DNA of 64,000 nt from Gracilariopsis chorda (Eukaryota; Rhodophyta; Florideophyceae; Gracilariales; Gracilariaceae). Every line of letters begins with the position of its first letter. The first letter of the stretch is position 1. The stretch spans positions 62,001 to 126,000 of the forward strand of contig NBIV01000044.1 of assembly GCA_003194525.1 (NCBI GenBank). Reading direction: 5' to 3'. The translations under genes were made by a program, and so were the position numbers. Below are positions 21,815 through 33,490 of this stretch, in pieces. Under the pieces are notes generated by a model. The model did no database searches and was not told the origin of the DNA. It saw only the letters and a list, made by a program, of their open reading frames with translations.

Positions 21815-21964
21815 TGTGAATAGCTGTGCCACGCGTTCAGTGAAACGTGTAAACGTACACGTCTCATTGAACCTGACAGTCATATTATGGACAAAAGCAC
21901 CGCCGGTGGCTCTAGCTCTTCTCGTGTGTCGGTCAAACCACTAGGCACTACACCATGTTTGTCA
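21815..21964 (+). repeat. 3' LTR of copia element A
   Basis: 150 bp, preceded by GCGAGGGATGG (polypurine tract), starting TGTGAATAG and ending TTTGTCA. Diverged from the 5' copy, indicating an old insertion. Confidence 0.78.
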
Positions 21965-23129
21965 GCAGAAATACCGTTCTTAACCCCTTCGCTCCCATAG
22001 AATTATATGTCATGTATTTTTGCCGAGTCAGCCAGCCAATGCAATGGCTTCATTCAGAGCTGTCCTATGCATGGAGCAGGGTCATGCACAGCATTGGGGT
22101 AGATCATATGTAACTTCGGTGTACCCACAATTGTATCAGTTGTGCCTCTTTGGGGAGTCCACACTTACGTGCAGGCAAAGGCTATTGTCTACCCAACGAC
22201 TTTGCTCTTCGACATGTTGAGGTTCGCAGAGCAAACAATTAGCTCCTCGATATTCAGTTCAATGCACAGCTCTATTGACGGCAGAAGTTAACACCAACAA
22301 TGAACTGCCCTTCGCAAGAACGTACAGAGACCGGTCACGACCGAAATGGACATCCAAGTTTATCAGGAAGGCAACCCAAAAACAAGAATGACATAGGAAA
22401 GGTAATGAACGGAAGATGGGCAACATTTCAAACACACAAATGTAAACAAGTTTCAAAGCGTTTATACTCAGTGACGACGCTAACATCTCCCAAAACGTTT
22501 CAGATGTACAAATGAAACAAGCTTCATCGTGAAATCTTTCATCCAACGCAGAAGTGCATGGTACTATAGAACAGTGCGCTTGCTCTTGTAACTGAGACAT
22601 GGTTCCCGAGAAGCAACGGAGAGACCACAATAGTATTCTAAACGACAAGAGTTCCGAGAGCGGCTGTTCACCAAGCACAGAGAAGCATCATAGTATGGAA
22701 CAGTGGGCTTGCTCCTGTAAGCAAAACATCATTCGTAAGAAACATCAGAGAGAGTAAAAAAATACTCATAACGACCATATTGGGTTGGGTGGATATGGTG
22801 AGCCAGTGAAGCTCCCTATTCAATGTTCAAGAAATACGTCTCCTGAAGGGACTAAAAAGTGTTTAAGATGTGTTGGAACTTCTTGGTACTGGCTACAGCA
22901 TGGTGCAGATGGTATGAAAGAGCTAAAACATACTGAGACACAACAGAGTACAGGAAAGGAGAATAAGGCGAAACTGCGAAACGGGCTTATCAAAGATACA
23001 AATATCACAGGCATTGCGTGTAGGGCAAGCGAAGGAGAGTTAAGATTCTACACTGTGTTGTGGCCACTATTCGGAAAAATGTTCCTGACCCCAATGACAC
23101 TCACATGGGTGTCAAAAAAGAGTAAGGGA
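21965..23129. other. Unassigned sequence between copia A and copia B
   Basis: Contains a plus-strand frame at 22785-23207 that begins in unique sequence and ends inside the LTR of element B; its unique part (KCLRCVGTSWYWLQHGADG) has coding-like composition but no family I recognise. A diverged direct repeat is visible: CTTGCTCTTGTAA near 22576 and CTTGCTCCTGTAA near 22707, each in a similar context (atagaacagtg / atggaacagtg). The interval continues to the right of element B, because B is a clean insertion. Confidence 0.35.
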
Positions 23130-23265
23130 TGTAGACGGACGCACAATTGTTCTGGTCCACTGATTGGAACGTGCAGCACGAGCCACACGTTCCAACAGTA
23201 TAAATAATGGGGCCCCTTCTGTACCCTTTTGGATGGAAGGGGGCAGCGAGAGAGAAACAGCTACA
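23130..23265 (+). repeat. 5' LTR of copia element B
   Basis: 136 bp with TG...CA ends. A TATA box TATAAATA sits at 23199-23206, about 67 bp before the LTR end, giving a short R-U5. Confidence 0.92.
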
Positions 23266-24566
23266 TGGTAGCATCGCACTGGGTGAACCGACACCCAGGC
23301 GATTATAGAGACGTATATACAAAACATATCGATAACGGCCGCCGCCGAGCGCCCCATCAGCCTCAGCGCCAACGAATATAATCAAGAGCCTCACGAGTGC
23401 ATCCCTGCGCGGCGCTACCCTGACGCAGAAGTCAACCCCCTCGCCGCGGCGCCGCTCGTGCCCGCCGCGTCTACGCTGCGCGCCTAGGCGCTTCTACGCC
23501 GGATATCCGCCTGTGTGCCGCTTTACCTATAAGCCTTCCCCTCCGACGCTGCGCCAAAGTTCTCTCTCTCTCCTCCCCTGTCGTGCAGCTGCGCTGCTTC
23601 AGAGTCCTACCGCCCTCACGCTCCCCCTTCCCCCCCGCCCAGCGAAGCACTACAAATCACCCCCCGCATCACTAAGGACGAAGAGCCGGCCCTTCCCCCC
23701 CCCCCATCTCCCGCCCGGCATTAAGGGCAAGTGTGCGCCCGCTCTGCCACCTTCCCCCCACGCGGACACTGACAAAGAAGAGTGTGCCCCCCCCTGCCCT
23801 CACTCAAACACAAACCCCCGGCACTGCACTACAACTGCTTACCTCTCCCTCTCACTCCTCAAAAACTGAGACCTACTACGCTACGCACTCTATCACAACC
23901 GGGTAAGAGCCGACCGTAAGCCCTGAGTAAAGCCTTGCCACCGATTGACCCGTAAGGGAAGTTCAGCACATAAGAAGAGAGAACAAAAGTCCCGAACAGG
24001 GCCTCCGCCGCTATTACCCCGGAAGGGAAGTTAGCACTTGGCCGAGCTAAGATTCGCAAGCCGAGTACCGGTCGGGAATTGACTAGGGACTTGAACTAAA
24101 CCAGCGGGTTGCGCACTTGCCGTATAACCGGCTCAGCTGGGGTGAGTGTTGCGCTCGTTCGGGGACAGGGTATCTCGTCGTTCGGCCCGGACCTTAGTAA
24201 GGACAAGAGCTTTATACGGAGTACATCTCGCCGCGCAAGCAGCCGCAAGGATCTAGAGGGAGTGCATTGGTGAAGGCATATCTACTGGTCATTAACCATT
24301 CCCTGGACGATCCGTACGTTACACGCACCTTAGTCCTGGATTGCGCAGGACATAGACAGGCAGCTGAAAGCGCACCTAACCGAGAGAGTCTAACTCGGAG
24401 CCAGGGGTCTGACCCTTAGGGTACCAGAGATAGTATCTCCTGTCAGTGGGCCCGGCTACTCAAAGAGTGGCAGAAGGATCCCTCGCCCGGTAGAGGACCG
24501 GTGAATTATATAAACTTATAAACTATCTGCCCTTCTGGATACGTCTCGCGTCGAGAACACTCCGCG
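23266..24566 (+). other. Leader of copia element B, 1.3 kb, with conserved hairpin
   Basis: Starts with the primer-binding site TGGTAGCATCGC, which resembles the complement of an initiator-methionine tRNA 3' end. The middle (23400-23870) is C-rich and gives compositional ORFs only. From about 23870 to the gag ATG the sequence is homologous to the leaders of A and C: GGCTCAGCTGGGGTGAGTGT near 24130, then GTCGTTCGGCCCGGACC. At 24482-24505 the block CTCGCCCGGTAGAGGACCGG folds into a five-base-pair hairpin, about 60 bp before gag. Confidence 0.65.
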
Positions 24567-25424
24567 ATGGACACAGAGCGAGAATACGACAATAAAAGAA
24601 TACCCCGACTACAGGGGAGCGCCGACTACTACACTTGGCGCATCTACGTAAGGGATCTCATGCACTCATCGCAATCCCTTTTCGTCCTCACCGAACTTCG
24701 ACCCACCGAGAGAAGCGCAGCAACACGAAAGCGCTGGGACAATGCCGGTCGCAAAGCACGCTCCGCGATCGTGCAGAACTTTGGAACACAGCCGATTGTC
24801 GCTGTATCAGAACTCCTGGAAAGGGAGTACTGCTCTGCTTTGGAAGTGTGGACCAAACTAGAGGCCACATATAAGAAGGATAACATACAGTCAAATTTGA
24901 ACCTTCGCCAAAAGCTTAGCACCATGGCATATAAAGACGGTGAGGGCATACAAAATCACCTCATTACCCTTGAAACCACTTTCTTAGAACTCGCACGCCT
25001 AGGTGACCCAGTGACAGATAAGGAAAGGACCGACACGTTACTTTGTTCCCTTCCAGAGTCACTGATGGCCATCACACTACTGGGTGACGCTACACATATG
25101 GAATACGACCAGGTGGTATCCCTAGTACGATCAGAAATGGACCGTAGGGCTCATCGCCCAAACAACACTACGGCATCGAAACCAAACGACCGCACACACC
25201 CATACCCGGCCGCAAAGAAGTCTTCAAAAGGCAAAAGACAGCACACAAAGCCAAAGAAAAGAGGCTTAAAATGTTGGAACTGCGGGCGTATCGGACACAT
25301 TCGTTCCGAATGCTGGAGGAAAACCAACAACAAGTCCTCGGAAACCACTCAACACGGTAAAAACAAGAGTAATAACACAAACCGCTCGTGGGATTCAAAC
25401 CGAAACGGGACTAACCAGCAATGA
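24567..25424 (+). CDS. gag: Copia B Gag, 285 aa, with zinc knuckle
   Basis: Structural nucleocapsid protein of the element. The first about 190 residues form the copia Gag core (UBN2-like): YYTWRIYVRDLM, GTQPIVAVSELLERE, LARLGDPVTDKERTDTLLCS. A basic linker follows, then one CCHC zinc knuckle CWNCGRIGHIRSEC at residues 236-249 (C236, C239, H244, C249), and an Asn/Ser-rich tail. The ATG aligns with the gag starts of A and C. The frame ends in TGA at 25422 but stays open beyond it into protease, so the stop either arose by mutation or separates Gag from Gag-Pol. Confidence 0.88.
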   Translation: MDTEREYDNKRIPRLQGSADYYTWRIYVRDLMHSSQSLFVLTELRPTERSAATRKRWDNAGRKARSAIVQNFGTQPIVAVSELLEREYCSALEVWTKLEATYKKDNIQSNLNLRQKLSTMAYKDGEGIQNHLITLETTFLELARLGDPVTDKERTDTLLCSLPESLMAITLLGDATHMEYDQVVSLVRSEMDRRAHRPNNTTASKPNDRTHPYPAAKKSSKGKRQHTKPKKRGLKCWNCGRIGHIRSECWRKTNNKSSETTQHGKNKSNNTNRSWDSNRNGTNQQ

Positions 25425-28400
25425 AACCATCGAAAGGATGCCAACCGCAACAACAAAAACAACCGCAACAAGCAAAACCAAAACCACCGCGGATTCGTAG
25501 CGATTGCCAACGCCAGCGTACATTCCGAGCAACACACACCGACATGGTTGGACTCAGGGGCAAGTCACGTCTTCATCAAAGACAAGTCCCTGTTCTGGGA
25601 ATATCACACAACCCCACCACAAACCGTGAATACTGGCGATAATACATCCGACAGCGTGGGACATGGGAAAATAAAATTACCTTTCGGCGCAAACGGTGTG
25701 ATGTTACCAGCAAAGCATACCCCAAGCTTCGACTCCAACCTAATCTCCTTCTCCACTCTGGCATCACAAGTAGACGTCGAATTTTCCACTGAGGCAGAAA
25801 CCAGCTTCATTATAAAGCACAAGAGCACAGGAGAGGTATTCTTCACATCAAGGCCAAGACACGGACTCTACCCACTTCCCAACCCCTTACCCTCCCCTTT
25901 GGCTCACATGGCAATGGGACAGATTGGTGACAACCCTCACGACTGGCATGAGAAACTCGGCCACCCTGGCCGAGAGAAACTACTCAAATGCGTTGAGACA
26001 TCTCACGGGGTACCATGATTCTCAAGTGAGGAGGTACGCAACATCATATGCAACCCATGCATACAAGCCGAAACAAAACGGGCTCCACCCCAACAAATTG
26101 AAAAAACTGCGAGCAGGAACCTCGAACTCATTCACACCGATCTCAGCGGACCCATCACGCCACCTTCGATGCAAGGATCGCGATAGATGCAAGTCCTTAT
26201 CGACGACAGGAGAAGGGCGAGTGCCATTTACTTCCTTAATAAAAATACACAATTCTTCCAATCCATTCGTTGGTACAAGGCTCGCGCGGGAAACGAGGTG
26301 CCTCCGATTCGAATGTACCGCGTTCGCCTTGACGGGGCGGGTGAGAATCGCTCCGATGACTTCGTCACATATGCCATGGAGAATGCCATCATCCTTGAAT
26401 TCACCCCACCATATGCGCATCAATCAAATGGCGTCGCGGAGAAGACCATTCAAGATCTTTGGAAAGTTGCCCGCTCCTTCCTGTTTGAGTCCAAGTTACC
26501 ACAGGAACTCTGGGAAGGGGCAATCTCTCACGCAAACTATATTAGGAATCACTACCAAACCAACGGGTAGACATGAGAGTCCCGTACACCCTGTGGTTTG
26601 GTGAGAAGCCTGACTTCACCAACCTATTAAAGTTTGGACAGCCAGGACATGCGTTCATACACAGATCATACACCGCAGCGAATAAGAAGCTACTACCCCG
26701 GGCACTTCCTGGTACCTTTGTTGGTATACAAAGTCCCAGCACTTTGTACAGGGTATACATCCCATCGACTGATAAAGTAATAAAGTGCTGCAAGGCAGAC
26801 TTCAAAGTAAGCAAGGACAAACTACCATCCGTCAAAGACCTGATCGACTTCTCTTCCCTCCGAAGGCAGCATGTCGAGGTGAACATGGATGAAGATTCCG
26901 AGGAACACCTCGATGCATCTCTGGCACACTGTCTCGTATCCTTCTAGCGCTCCCAAGGTCTTAGGGATGGCGGCAGAGTCCCAAAGATCTTCGACGAAGC
27001 GCGGAAGATAAGAGGATGGGCCGAAGCTATCGACAGGGAGTACAATGCCTTGGTAGAAAGAGGGACATGGAGGCTTGTAGACAGGAAGCCTGGGGTGAAA
27101 CATTTACCATTTCTTTGGAGGTTCATTGCCAAACTCCTTTGCGAAGACCCAACTCGTATTCTACCTAAGGCACGTTGCGTTGCATGGGACGACATGCAAC
27201 GCCCCTACATCGATTTTGACCCTGAGACCCTATACGCACCGGTTGCGAGACTCGAAACCATCCGCATGGTCTTTGCAAAAGCCGCAGCACAAGGCTTGAT
27301 CTTAGAGACCATGGATGTGAGCAACGCGTATCTCTATGGTGATCTAGATGAGCCTCTTATCATAGAGCAACCAACTAATTCCTCTGGATCCTCCTTTGTC
27401 CCAGGAAAGGTTTGCTTAATCCTAAAATCGATATATGGAGCGAAACAAGCCGGACACATATGGGGCTCATTGATGCACAGCGAGTTGATTCGCTTGGAAT
27501 TCATACAGTCTACCACAGACAGTCGGCTATACCTGTACTCGTCCAAGAGTGGTACCCTACTACTCGTTATAGTCGTGGAAGATATTCTTATGGCCTGCAA
27601 CTCATATAGTCTACTCCAGGACTTCAAGGCCGAGATGACAAACCTGTTCAAGGTTAAGCTCCTTAGTGAGGCAAAGTCATTTGTGGGCCTACAGATCGAG
27701 CGAAACGACCAGGGCATTATGGTCACCCAGACTCGTTATATCGATAAGATAATAAAAGAGAACGGGCTTGAGAACTGTAACGTTTCTCAAACACCCCTGC
27801 CCACCAAGGAAGATCTGACCAGCCGCCACGATGAAGAGCGCGCCGTGTCTACAGAAACACACAACTGATACCGGAAGTTGGTAGGTTGTTTGATGTATTT
27901 GGCCGTGAACTCCAGGCCTGACATCATGTTCGCAGCCTCGATGCTGGCAAGGCAAGTCCATGACCCATGCTTACGGCATGTTGGACTAGCGAAGAGAGTG
28001 TTACGATACCTCAAAGGTACGAAGGGTCTTGGCTTGTTCTTGAAGTGCAATCTTCAAGGAGGAAGACTCAGCGATGCCCTGTGGATTTGATGTTTTTGCC
28101 GCCTTCGCGTGTTTATGATTACTACCGCTATTAACGGGTGTCTCAGCCCTCAGCGGTTCCGCACTGTGCACCAGGTGCACACCTGTGCATGCGCCGTGTG
28201 CCGCCCAAGGCGTGAGTGGACCACGTGTGACACGGATAGTCAAGAGGAGGTTGGTACCACGCTGTGGACATTTAGTTAACTTATACTTAATATTTATTAT
28301 TCATCTACGCTACAGTAGGGAGATTACTACACTATATAGTGGCTCGGCGACCTCGCCCTGACAATGAGTAAACTTCCCCAACCAGGGGTTCTTGGCTCTA

Positions 28401-29473
28401 AGTCTTTTCCGCTTTCGCGAGTCTTCTACGCTCCTCGGAGGTAAAGCCGCGTTACTCACGGTAGACCTATCCACCCTGCGTCACTAGGAGTATCACCGCC
28501 TTGGGCACTTGTCACTTAATTCACCACCGCCGTGTCCTCTCCCCTGTATAAGGTTCCTCTGTACCTTTTTCCGTGGTCCTGTTGGCCCACACCCCCGTCG
28601 CCCCCAATCGGGCATCTCCCGTATTTCCCTTACCCCACTCTCGTGGTTTCTATCCTTTTTGTGTGTTTGCACGTCACCGCTGACGCGTGTCACTCGTGCC
28701 GGTATCCCGTGACGTCCTCCCCCACTTACGTGGACTCGTACTCCCTGGAAGGGCTGTTTTCCCATTCGTGGTGATCTTAATCCTGCCGTTTCAACTCTCC
28801 CCGCTTGGCGTGAGGGTGAGCCTCGGCTTTAAAACCCGACCTCGTCGTGCTCATCCGGAGAGGCTCCGTTCGCTGTGTTACCCTCCAGAGGAAAAGATTC
28901 AGAACGTCTTCGTGTGTTGTCCCGCTTGCGGGTATTGCACTACAGTTCTATCCCTCTAACACTACGGCTCCAATGGAAGCGTATTGTGACGCTGATTGGG
29001 CTGGATGCCGCGAAACCCAGAAGTCCACGACGGGAGTTATAATAAAGGTGAACGAAGCACCAATTATGTGGACGACTAAGAAGCAATCTCTGATTACCCT
29101 GTCGTCTGGTGAAGCTGAATATGTGGCTATGTCGTACTGTGGGAAAATTGTGACCTGGCTCCGAAGACTGTTCTGGGATCTGAGCGCTGAAAAGGTCCTT
29201 GACGATGAACCGGACATGTATCCAATATCTACATATTCGGATAGCTCGACTGTGCTGTCCATAGATAAGAATCCGAGAGTCTCTGAAAGGAACAAGCACA
29301 TAGCTCTAAAACATCACCCTATCAAAGAGCTCGTTGAGACTGGAGTCATTGACATAAAGCAAATAAGGACAGACACGCAAGCCACTGACATATTCACAAA
29401 GTTACCCTCGTTGGAACGATTGAAATTTCTCACAGTATTATGTGGGCTTAGGAACAAAACATCCACTGAGTAA
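25425..29473 (+). pseudogene. pol: Copia B pol pseudogene (protease, integrase, RT, RNase H)
   Basis: Protease motif WLDSGASHVF is at 25545, in frame with gag. Integrase has HDWHEKLGHPG and CNPCIQAETKR (zinc part), then HTDLSGPI and YRVRLDGAGENRSDDF with EFTPPYAHQSNGVAEK. In-frame stops are TGA 26016, TAG 26184 and TAG 26568, and one base is lost near 26570. Reverse transcriptase runs from about 27050: ETMDVSNAYLYGDLDEPL, and VVEDILM where the catalytic VVDD is expected (GAA at 27578). A TGA lies at 27866. RNase H (AYCDADWAGC; SLITLSSGEAEYVAMSY) continues after the nested solo LTR at 28041-28944. Apart from the stops each domain is well conserved, so decay is moderate. Confidence 0.9.
28041..28944. 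mobile_element. Solo LTR nested in copia B reverse transcriptase
   Basis: 904 bp with TG...CA ends (TGAAGTGCAA...TTGCACTACA, whose inner bases form a near-perfect inverted repeat). It is flanked by GTTCT at 28036-28040 and GTTCT at 28945-28949, a perfect 5-bp target duplication. Removing it restores the copia peptide GLFL...FYPSNTTAPMEAYCDADW. No coding region or primer-binding site is inside, hence a solo LTR left by recombination; a non-autonomous short element is the alternative. The orientation is unknown. Confidence 0.88.
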
Positions 29474-29712
29474 GTATGTGTATCTATATTGTCAATGTAG
29501 CTACCGTTTGAGTTTGTTTTTACTTTTTGTTTTGGAATCCAGATATGTTAGTTTATTAGAGTCGCGAAAGGGGCCCGTACCTTTTCCTAGATTGCAGATT
29601 TTTGCCTATTCGGTTTTTGCTGCAGTACAGGTTTTTAATGGCGCGTACCAAGACATCTAGTCTATTAGACTTATTTCGCAAACTAAGCTGCTATCTTATT
29701 TTCGAGGGACGG

Positions 29713-29848
29713 TGTAGACGGACGCAGAATTGTTCTGGTCCACTGATTGGAACGTGCGGCACGAGCCACACGTTCCAACAGTATAAATAAAGGGCCCCCT
29801 TCTGTATCACTTTGGATGGAAGGGGGCAGCGAGAGAGAAACAGCTACA
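29713..29848 (+). repeat. 3' LTR of copia element B
   Basis: 136 bp, TG...CA, TATA box at 29782-29789. It is preceded by the polypurine tract CGAGGGACGG and followed by the target duplication AGGGA. Confidence 0.92.
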
Positions 29849-29966
29849 AGGGAGTACATTAGAATTGAAATGGTAGCATTGCATTCTGCAGCGATGAAAC
29901 AGATTGGATTGGACGCTTGCGAAGGTGTCGGGATCAGAAATGCGCTATTGCCGTCTGCACAGTCTC

Positions 29967-31570
29967 TTAGACGTCCCCACGATCACGATGTTGGTCCTTC
30001 AGATTATGATAAACTGCAAGGCATTTTACATGAAACGCTAACGAGCAGGCTGGACAAGAGTAGATGCTCGTGCACCTTTTCTTATTTTGCCTCATAAGTT
30101 TGGACAAATAGCATTGTCCCTGCCGTTTGCCTTTGTTCTCTAGAAGATGATGGACCGGCGCTATTTCCAACACTTCTTCGGTTGATGAAAACAGTTTTGA
30201 AACCAAAGATCGCCCGGTATTCTTGAAATCGATCAAAGGATTTGCAAGTTGTTCATTTATTCTTCGCTTGAATTCGTGAACGATACGAATATTACCTCCT
30301 GTTGACCATGCATGCAACACTGCGTAGCCGTTCTGTATACTTGCGTCGATTAGAAATATAAAAACACTCATTGGGGCACGTTGCGTTTTGGGCATGATAG
30401 GATTTGTAGCACGCAGTTGATCAAAGCGATCAATGCAGTTCATAAACATATTGCACGCCAAAATGACCGATGGTACCTCAAACCTAGGTCGATGTAGTGA
30501 CTCAGCTCCGTTCCAATGCTCAAGTAGCTCAACACCATGTACGGATTCAATGCTGTGATCATTGGGACCAGCAAAACGATCCTTTGGGGTAGATCCAAGA
30601 TCACTCGTGTAGAACACGGAGACTTTCTTATCTTTGAACACTGGTTTTGTTGCAACTTTCAGTGGGACATTAAGTAGGACGCATTTATCAAACGCCGTGC
30701 ACAGAGCCATGAACAGCAAGGCTTAGTTTGCATATGCTCAATAGCTTCTTTGACCACAGTGCGGTTGCATTTGTCCAAATTGATGAGCCGTATTGTCCCT
30801 AATACCTTGAACTTCTTCTCTGTCATACAAAAGAAGTTGGTTTTCGAGCACATGTCTCGTGTTAAAGATGTCCACCACTACGACTCTTGCTCTATCTTTT
30901 GCACTGACGGCTTGGCACTGATGCGTCAAACGGATACACCACAAGGCAGTGCCAGTAGATTTATTTTTGGATTTTGGGATCCAGCTTTCAGTCGAGAACA
31001 CCCAGCAGTTTACGTAAGAAAGTAGTATGCACGATGGCAGGCGCAATACCTGAGCGGTTGCCAGACCCGTTGCCCCAGAATGTAGTTATGTACGCATAAT
31101 TCCAAGCAGCAACAACATGAAACCGAATCCCAAACCGCACAGGTTTTCACTTCATGTACGATCGTGAGGCTGTTCTTCCTTTGCAACGGATGGTATTCTC
31201 ATCCAACGTTGTTACTACGACGGGTACTGCCATAGAACTAATTTTGTTCAGAAAGTGTTCCAACATAACTTTCGAGTGCCAAAGGGGGTTAGTAACTGCG
31301 GTACTGTGCTTTTAAGAGCAATAAAGTCGTAGTACGCTACGAATGTCTTGGTACTTGTTGCGAGACATTGTTTCCTGAAAGTGTTCCTGTCTAAAAAACC
31401 TTTCCTTACTCCAGTAATCCTGACTAATATTCATTCCTGACAAAGTCCTCGCAACTTCTAGACCAAGAAATGCCTTCATTTTCATTACTGTTCGATCCCT
31501 AACCTCTTTTCACCAGCACACTGCTCGTCCAAGTTCTTATGCACTCCATGAAAGATGAATTTAGGAAGAG
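29967..31570 (-). pseudogene. Second piggyBac-type transposase, decayed
   Basis: Minus strand. The N-terminal half near 31490-31330 reads MKMKAFLGLEVARTLSGMN and FQETMSRNKYQDIRSVLR. The first catalytic region is VVVTTLDENTIRCKGRTA followed by KPVRFGIRFHVVAAW, with the first Asp retained. A second Asp region RVVVVDIFNTRHVLENQL is at about 30850. The intact 250-codon frame 30719-29967 carries the C-terminal half with CNMFMNCIDRFDQLRATNP (family 'N..M.GVDR.DQ') and the zinc domain CPACSLAFHVKCLAVYH. It differs from the copy at 9.3 kb and belongs to another piggyBac subfamily. Several stops and frame changes occur upstream. No TTAA pair could be assigned. Element B lies just beyond its 3' end. 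Confidence 0.78.
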
Positions 31571-32466
31571 AGAAATTAGTTTCATCTCCTTGTGCTCATC
31601 GTCTAGAGCACATTCCACAAGACCTTTGCGCAAAAATTGTAGTCCTGAATGTAATGTAGAAGTACTGCCGTACGGAATGGTTTGACGTTTTTGTACTTCG
31701 GAGGGCGCTAAAACGGTGATGTCAAAGCAGTCTTCGCTTTGTTGCTCTACAGTTTCTAGTTGATCTTCATTGCATTCAGCTTCCTACAGCTTTTTTTCGA
31801 AGGCTCCAGTGAAGTTTAGGCAGTGTGGCAGTTTGCTGCCGTAGTTTGCTCCATATTGAGACTTTAAAGTGTTTGGATGCATGATCTCTTTGCAGAAGCT
31901 TTTGTTATGGTGTTGCGATACCGAAGTCAAAAGAGTGCGATGTGTGTTTTACATTCTGGCGAATGTATTTGGTGTAAAAAGTGGTTACACTTTGTATCGT
32001 ATTCTTTGAGAGCGTTCTACGCCTTCACAAAGTCAATCAGTTTTGACGAGTTTGTAAGAAACAGGAAACAAATTGCTTCAAACAACGCAACCTCCAAAAC
32101 GGCCACTTCGGTAGAATTCAAATGCAGTTCTAAAGCAGTCTACTAAGTAGTTAAGCACGGCAGCCAGATTCGAACCCAGCACACTTCATCAAGGTCTCAC
32201 ATTAATACTGAGCCTCACGACCGCCCTCTCACCTCAATAATCGCATTGGCGATAGTAAGTGAGTAGCCGGGATCCTCCGGATTACGCTGAGGATGTCTGC
32301 GCACATCTGTGCTGCAAAGGAAGGCCCCGTTTTGGGGGGTGCCCGCCCCGTTTCAATCATTGCCAGCCGTCATGGTCTGGCTTCTATTTTCCCGTAAGAC
32401 AGCCAGTCCACGTGCAAGCAAATACCTGAAAAAGAGAAAGGCATCATCCAGAAGTAATGGGCGGAT
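31571..32466. other. Unassigned, includes tRNA-like segment
   Basis: Probably contains the 5' non-coding or N-terminal part of the second piggyBac element; the plus-strand frame at 31877-32146 shows no motif. The tRNA-like segment at 32168-32228 is listed separately. Confidence 0.35.
32168..32228 (-). other. tRNA-like segment (A-box and B-box), possible SINE remnant
   Basis: On the minus strand GGGCGGTCGTGAGGCTCAG (A-box-like) is followed by GCTGGGTTCGAATCTGG (B-box-like) at tRNA spacing. T-stem pairing is imperfect, so a working tRNA is unlikely. The A-box part (GGTCGT-AGG) resembles the segment at 11717-11785, suggesting one tRNA-derived repeat family. Confidence 0.35.
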
Positions 32467-32666
32467 GGAAGAGAGGCATGTAGGCGATCACTGTGACCTT
32501 CGCCGCTCCAGCCTCTGCATTTGTAGACCCGCCGGCCGCAGTGCTCGATCGGATCAGTGCTCGAATTCCAGTAAACAGCGCACACGCCACCTGCGTGGCC
32601 GTCCTAGCTATGCATATGATTTGGTTTCATGTGAATAAACCATCTACACTTAACGAAACCCTCAAA
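32467..32666 (-). repeat. Left direct repeat of the DIRS-like element
   Basis: Shares blocks with 36510-36714, including CGCCGCTCCAGC, CGCCGGCCGCA, GCTCGATCGGAT and CTACACTTAACGAAA. Roughly 80% identical by eye. Confidence 0.75.
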
Positions 32667-32717
32667 AACTTAATCCACTAGCGATTTTGCTTGTTTCTGA
32701 CGTTCTTGACTGTCGTG

Positions 32718-33490
32718 CTATTCCGCGGTGGAAGCGAGACTTTCCACGGAGAAAGAACCAAACACCCAGAACGAGGCGGGAGACAAAGCAATTGTACGAT
32801 CGAAGTAAGTGCTTGCCATTTTCAATACACCGTTAATGCCCCAACCAAATTGCGGCAATCGAACGTCAAGAGGTATGCCAAACAAGACTTGTTCTGTATG
32901 CGGTCCACTTCGGAGCGAGTGCGAGGTATACATACCACCTGTTGGCGGTTGTATGCGAAACGGTACCAAACACCTTTCGAGCGCGCGAGTTGTGGTTTGA
33001 TCAGCCAGAGGATCCCGTTCACTGTCCAACCCGATAAAGCAACGATGACGTCTGCGCGAAAACCGGAACCTTTGCCACAGATCGCTTGAAAAGGGAGCTT
33101 CCGACATGGGCCGATACTCCAAGATTGAGCACGGCTAGCCGCTTTGCCTTTCAGGACTGTCAAGCGAGTGACAATTTCATCGTTAGTCAACATAACGTTT
33201 GTCGCCAGGATTGACGTGGCCGAGCTATCTCATAAACCGTTAACGCAATACGCAAATACGACCATTGCGCTGTTTCGTAACAATCCTTGGGAATTAGGTG
33301 CCATTCCAAGTCCCAACATGGCCTGCACGACGGAGGCTGGTACACCGCAACGGACCTCTGGCTGGGGAAACTGTTGCTTCTCCCATCTCTGATATGCGCG
33401 GAGGACATGCGCAAGAAATGGATAGTTTGGGACGGAAGTACCAGTCACTGCCAGTTGCATTTAGCGGACCGCACTGAAGTATTGTCATAA
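32718..33490 (-). pseudogene. Tyrosine recombinase of the DIRS-like element, frameshifted
   Basis: The upstream frame (33460-33230) reads RCGVPASVVQAMLGLGMAPN and AMVVFAYCVNGL; after a stop, IVTRLTVLKGKAASRAQ follows in the same frame. In the frame 33122-32718 the catalytic core is visible: YTSHSLRSGPHTEQVL has the His-x-x-Arg box (32921-32910) and MASTYFDRTI has the likely Tyr nucleophile (32807-32805). The core residues are kept, but one stop and one frame change split the protein. Function in life: site-specific insertion of the circular cDNA. Confidence 0.72.

Larger units (their letters stand above)
15439..21964 (+). mobile_element. Copia element A (Ty1/copia LTR retrotransposon), strongly decayed
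   Basis: Bounded by diverged direct repeats 15439-15585 and 21815-21964, both starting TGTGAATA and ending in TCA. A primer-binding site TGGTAACATCGCGGT directly follows the left LTR and a polypurine tract GCGAGGGATGG directly precedes the right one. The internal order is leader, Gag, protease, integrase, reverse transcriptase, RNase H, which defines copia. Possible target duplications are gcggg and gcaga, which match at only three of five bases. It is the most decayed of the three copia copies in the window. Confidence 0.85.
23130..29848 (+). mobile_element. Copia element B, with near-identical LTRs and perfect 5-bp target duplication
   Basis: 6719 bp. The two LTRs (23130-23265 and 29713-29848) are 136 bp each with about seven mismatches, start TGTAGACGG and end GCTACA. 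The flanks are AGGGA (23125-23129) and AGGGA (29849-29853), a perfect target duplication. The primer-binding site TGGTAGCATCGCAC begins at the first base after the left LTR, and the polypurine tract CGAGGGACGG ends at the base before the right LTR. Gag is open; pol carries stops, one frameshift and a nested 904-bp solo LTR, so the element cannot move on its own. Confidence 0.93.

Noticed and set aside
22785-23207. 140-codon ORF as an independent gene
   Set aside because: Its last quarter is LTR sequence of copia B, so the frame was created by the insertion; the unique part has no recognisable domain.
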